Positions 56,324 through 58,268 of a DNA stretch of 58,268 bases are shown piece by piece (within the stretch, counting starts at the first letter, position 1; each line of letters begins with the position of its first letter). Made by a program: the position numbers and the translations under genes. Origin of the DNA: Candidatus Woesearchaeota archaeon. Lineage in GTDB: Archaea > Nanobdellota > Nanobdellia > Woesearchaeales > GW2011-AR9. The stretch is taken from positions 1 to 58,268 of the forward strand of contig JABHQW010000007.1 of assembly GCA_018696595.1 (NCBI GenBank), read 5' to 3'. The notes below the pieces were generated by a model. The model ran no database searches. It saw nothing but the letters and a program-made list of their open reading frames with translations, and had not been told where the DNA came from.

Positions 56324-56929
56324 GTGAAAAATAAAGAAAAACTTGCTGAGTTTGTTGGGATTATGCTAGGTGATGGATATATTGGTTTTCCAAACTGTCC
56401 ACGAATAAAGATTTCCTTCAATTCTATTGATGACAAAGAATATTTTGGTTTTGTTGAGAATCTGTTATCCCAATTATTTGATGCGAATATTATCACTAAT
56501 CATAGAAAAAATGAAAACACTTCGGAATTATTTATTTTTAAAAGAGAAGTAATTCGTTCAGTAATCAATGAATTAAAACTTTTACCTTCTCCAAAATGGG
56601 ATAGAGCAAGAATCCCTGGCTGGATTTTTAATCAAAATTTAGAAAGATTTGTTTTAAGAGGATATTTTGATACGGATGGGTGTGTTGTCATTACTAATAA
56701 CAATGGAACGAGGTATCCTAGACTGGAAATGAAAGTCAGCCCCTCACCAATGCAAAATCAATTTGTAAAGATTATTGACAAATTGGGTTTTAGATTTGGA
56801 GTTTATAATATTGGTAAAGGAAAAGTAAGAATTCAAATGAATGGGAAAGAACAATTAAGAAAATGGAATGAATTAGTTGGTTTTAGTAATAAGAAACACC
56901 AAAGAAAAAGTGATTCTTTCATTAATTAA
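56324..56929 (+). CDS. LAGLIDADG homing endonuclease-like protein
   Basis: 201 residues from a GTG start. Two LAGLIDADG helices are clear: LAEFVGIMLGDGYIG (about 7-21, with Gly-Asp-Gly) and FVLRGYFDTDGCVVI (about 110-124), both keeping the acidic residue, so activity is plausible. It is a monomeric two-motif enzyme of the intron-encoded type. It ends six bases before the 3' end of the interrupted initiator tRNA gene on the other strand, an association seen for archaeal tRNA and rRNA introns. Confidence 0.85.
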   Translation: MKNKEKLAEFVGIMLGDGYIGFPNCPRIKISFNSIDDKEYFGFVENLLSQLFDANIITNHRKNENTSELFIFKREVIRSVINELKLLPSPKWDRARIPGWIFNQNLERFVLRGYFDTDGCVVITNNNGTRYPRLEMKVSPSPMQNQFVKIIDKLGFRFGVYNIGKGKVRIQMNGKEQLRKWNELVGFSNKKHQRKSDSFIN

Positions 56930-56933
56930 AAAA

Positions 56934-57102
56934 TAGCGGAGGGAGGACTTTCAATTTTAGGAGTTCGCTCCCAAAGATTTTGAATTCGGCAACCACAAGC
57001 AAAACTTAATGGTTTCCTCCGATCTCCGGGTTATGAGCCTTCCGCATCTAATACTTATTCATTACTAGATTCGGCGGGTACTCCTAGCTTCCCTACCCCG
57101 CT
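56934..57102 (-). tRNA. Initiator tRNA-Met(CAT), interrupted twice
   Basis: Minus strand. Acceptor AGCGGGG with CTCCGCT keeps A1-U72, an archaeal initiator hallmark, with discriminator A. D arm GGG...CCC. The anticodon arm becomes CCGGG-CTCATAA-CCCGG only if 32 bases (AATCTAG...TGCGGAA) are removed after CCG, placing an intron inside the 5' strand of the anticodon stem (about position 29/30). T-stem strands GGAGG and CCTCC are separated by about 69 bases containing a hairpin GGAG-CGAA-CTCC, so a second interruption lies in the T arm; its exact ends are not resolved. No encoded CCA. Confidence 0.75.
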
Positions 57103-57199
57103 ATGTAACTTGAGAACTGGTGATTCTTTAAAAAGATTTGCCTTTTATTCATGATTATGGGAAAATTTTAATAAACAGGTTTACATTTTCTTTTTTAAA

Positions 57200-57610
57200 A
57201 TGGAAAATTGTCAACTTTGTCAAGCGTACAAAAACGAGAAAAGTAGAATTTTTATGGAAAATGAGCATGCTTTTGCAATTATTGCCAAATGGCCGCTAAA
57301 TGAAGGGCATTCTATGGTTCTGCCAAAAAAACATGTAAAAGATCTTAGTGAATTACCTTCTGAAGAAATAAAAGCAGTCATGGAACTTTGTGAAAAAGTT
57401 GTTGCAAAAATAGACGAAAAATTAGATAAATCAACAATTACAATGTTAAATTCTAAAGGTTGTCGAACCCAAGAACATTTACATTTCCAGTTGGCCCCAT
57501 TAAAGAAAGAAATTGGAGTTAGAGATTTAGTTAACGCTTTAGAAAAAAATAGTTTATACCCAGAAGTTTCTGATGAACAAATGAATAAACTAGCAGACCA
57601 GTTTAAATGA
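57200..57610 (+). CDS. Divergent HIT-family protein (HxHxQ)
   Basis: 136 residues. HIT-like fold: CQLCQAYKNEKSRIFMENEH (CxxC start), AKWPLNEGHSMVLPKKHV, and EHLHFQLAP, where the triad is H93-x-H95-x-Q97. The Gln in place of the third His is the arrangement of the GalT branch, whose nucleophile is the middle His. It could transfer or bind nucleotidyl groups instead of simply hydrolysing them. A TATA is likely in the gap 57150-57199. Confidence 0.8.
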   Translation: MENCQLCQAYKNEKSRIFMENEHAFAIIAKWPLNEGHSMVLPKKHVKDLSELPSEEIKAVMELCEKVVAKIDEKLDKSTITMLNSKGCRTQEHLHFQLAPLKKEIGVRDLVNALEKNSLYPEVSDEQMNKLADQFK

Positions 57611-57692
57611 CTTTTTTGTCCCACTTTCTTACGAAACATTTTTAATTGTAAAACACTTATATGTAATACAATAGACTAAATAGTGACACAAA

Positions 57693-58013
57693 ATGTATGA
57701 CCAATCTCCAGAAGGAAATGTACAAGCAGTATTAGCAGGAATGGGCGAAAGTAGTAATGCCCATAACGTAATGGGCCCCTATATGAAATCATTAGATCAA
57801 AGTTCTTACAAAGGTTTTCAACAAGCATTAGCAGATTATTCTACTAGAGCACAAACAATGCAAGATTCTGGTATTGGACAAAGAGGTATTGGTTTAGGGA
57901 TAAAAGATAATGACCTTTCCTCATTACTCGGACCAGGAGAACCGTTGAAAACACCTTCTATTCCAAGAGAATTACTTTATTCTCCGAACAGTTGTGCGGG
58001 TTGTTACAATTAA
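57693..58013 (+). CDS. Small soluble protein, unknown
   Basis: 106 residues. Gln/Ser/Gly-rich, hydrophilic start (MYDQSPEGNVQAVLAGMGES), ending in CAGCYN. TATA TTATATG at about 57657 with the ATG 30-35 bases later. Composition resembles the protein at 16422. Function unknown. Confidence 0.55.
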   Translation: MYDQSPEGNVQAVLAGMGESSNAHNVMGPYMKSLDQSSYKGFQQALADYSTRAQTMQDSGIGQRGIGLGIKDNDLSSLLGPGEPLKTPSIPRELLYSPNSCAGCYN

Positions 58014-58039
58014 AAATAAAAGAAATAAAAAAATAAATT

Positions 58040-58268
58040 TTATTCTTTCTTTTCTTCTTCTGAATGTTCTTCTTTCTTTTTCAGATGTAGGGCTTCCTCA
58101 ACCTTCTCAACCACATGATGAACTTTTTCTCCAAAACTTTCATGTGCTTCTGGTTTAGGTTCTTCAGCAGGAGTTTCCTCTTCAGCAGGAGCTTCCTCTT
58201 CAGCAGGAGCTTCCTCTTCAGCAGGAGCTTCCTCTTCAGCAGGAGCTTCCTCTTCAGCAGGAGCTTCC
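58040..58268 (-). CDS. Acidic protein with EAPAEE repeats, C-terminal part
   Basis: The gene enters from the right edge. The visible part has tandem six-residue repeats EAPAEE encoded by an 18 bp DNA repeat (TTCAGCAGGAGCTTCCTC on the plus strand, about six copies at 58162-58268). It then has a helix (ESFGEKVHHVVEKVEEALHL) and a charged end (KKKEEHSEEEKKE). Low-complexity, likely disordered. Start and full length are outside the window. Confidence 0.65.
   Translation of the reverse strand, partial: EAPAEEEAPAEEEAPAEEEAPAEEEAPAEEETPAEEPKPEAHESFGEKVHHVVEKVEEALHLKKKEEHSEEEKKE

Noticed and set aside
58162-58268. Tandem repeat as a satellite or minisatellite outside genes
   Set aside because: The 18 bp period keeps an open frame on the minus strand that continues into a normal C-terminus and stop codon, so it is coding.

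Overview
The window reads as AT-rich archaeal chromosome, most likely from a small-genome (DPANN, Woesearchaeota/Nanoarchaeota-like) lineage. The evidence is: CDC48, SecE-Spt5, FtsZ, archaeal cytidylate kinase, class I CCA-adding enzyme, deoxyhypusine synthase, an archaeal diphthamide-synthase fragment, a type IV pilin with a class III signal peptide, tRNA genes broken by bulge-helix-bulge type introns, TATA boxes about 25-30 nt before leaderless starts, and GGTGA/GGAGG ribosome sites. The phylum is inferred, not proven.

Bases 1-14489 are unlike the rest. They form a head-to-tail array of gene units, each bounded by its own imperfect inverted repeat. Seven successive junctions carry an 11-base core TAAC-ATC-GTTA or a close variant, always in the same orientation whatever the gene direction; two further junctions carry an 85-94 bp foldable linker instead. 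In units 1 to 8 the first 9-10 bases (GTTAAGCTT, GTTATCTTC and so on) are complementary to the last 9-10 bases of the same unit, with one mismatch in unit 1. This is the relation expected if each unit was once a circle inserted by site-specific recombination, as in integron cassettes. Just inside the right end most units carry a hairpin whose stem changes by compensatory substitutions. Cargo: CPBP protease, Cys-rich lipoprotein, small membrane proteins, HIT hydrolase, an Lrp regulator with a set of micro-proteins, SemiSWEET, ATP-grasp plus AstE/AspA-like deacylase, YdeI-like protein and a DEAD-box helicase. No recombinase gene is in the window, so the mobilising enzyme is unknown.

Bases 14.5-34 kb: ProC-like reductase, YprB-like exonuclease and CDC48; then a three-gene operon (ketopantoate-reductase-like protein, acyl-CoA synthetase, 2-hydroxyacyl-CoA dehydratase subunit) behind a leader with two tandem hairpins; a phosphodiesterase; a receiver-like protein; a polyamine/hypusine cluster (PLP decarboxylase, agmatinase-family enzyme, deoxyhypusine synthase, an unknown protein); an HD protein, TatD nuclease and a LAGLIDADG-fold protein.

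Bases 34-58 kb: mostly information processing and envelope genes: DHH phosphoesterase, CCA enzyme, DedA/VTT protein, FtsZ-SecE-Spt5 with a Dph2 fragment, TrmB-like regulator, FKBP, cytidylate kinase, a dockerin-like surface protein, GT2, a six-hairpin glycosidase-like protein, an endonuclease V with an altered catalytic site, pilin, a stand-alone NFACT-R protein, tRNA-Arg(GCG) with two introns, an interrupted initiator tRNA beside a LAGLIDADG endonuclease gene, and a second HIT-family protein. Two solitary 142-148 bp palindromic elements and a 40 bp promoter-containing exact repeat are dispersed in this part.
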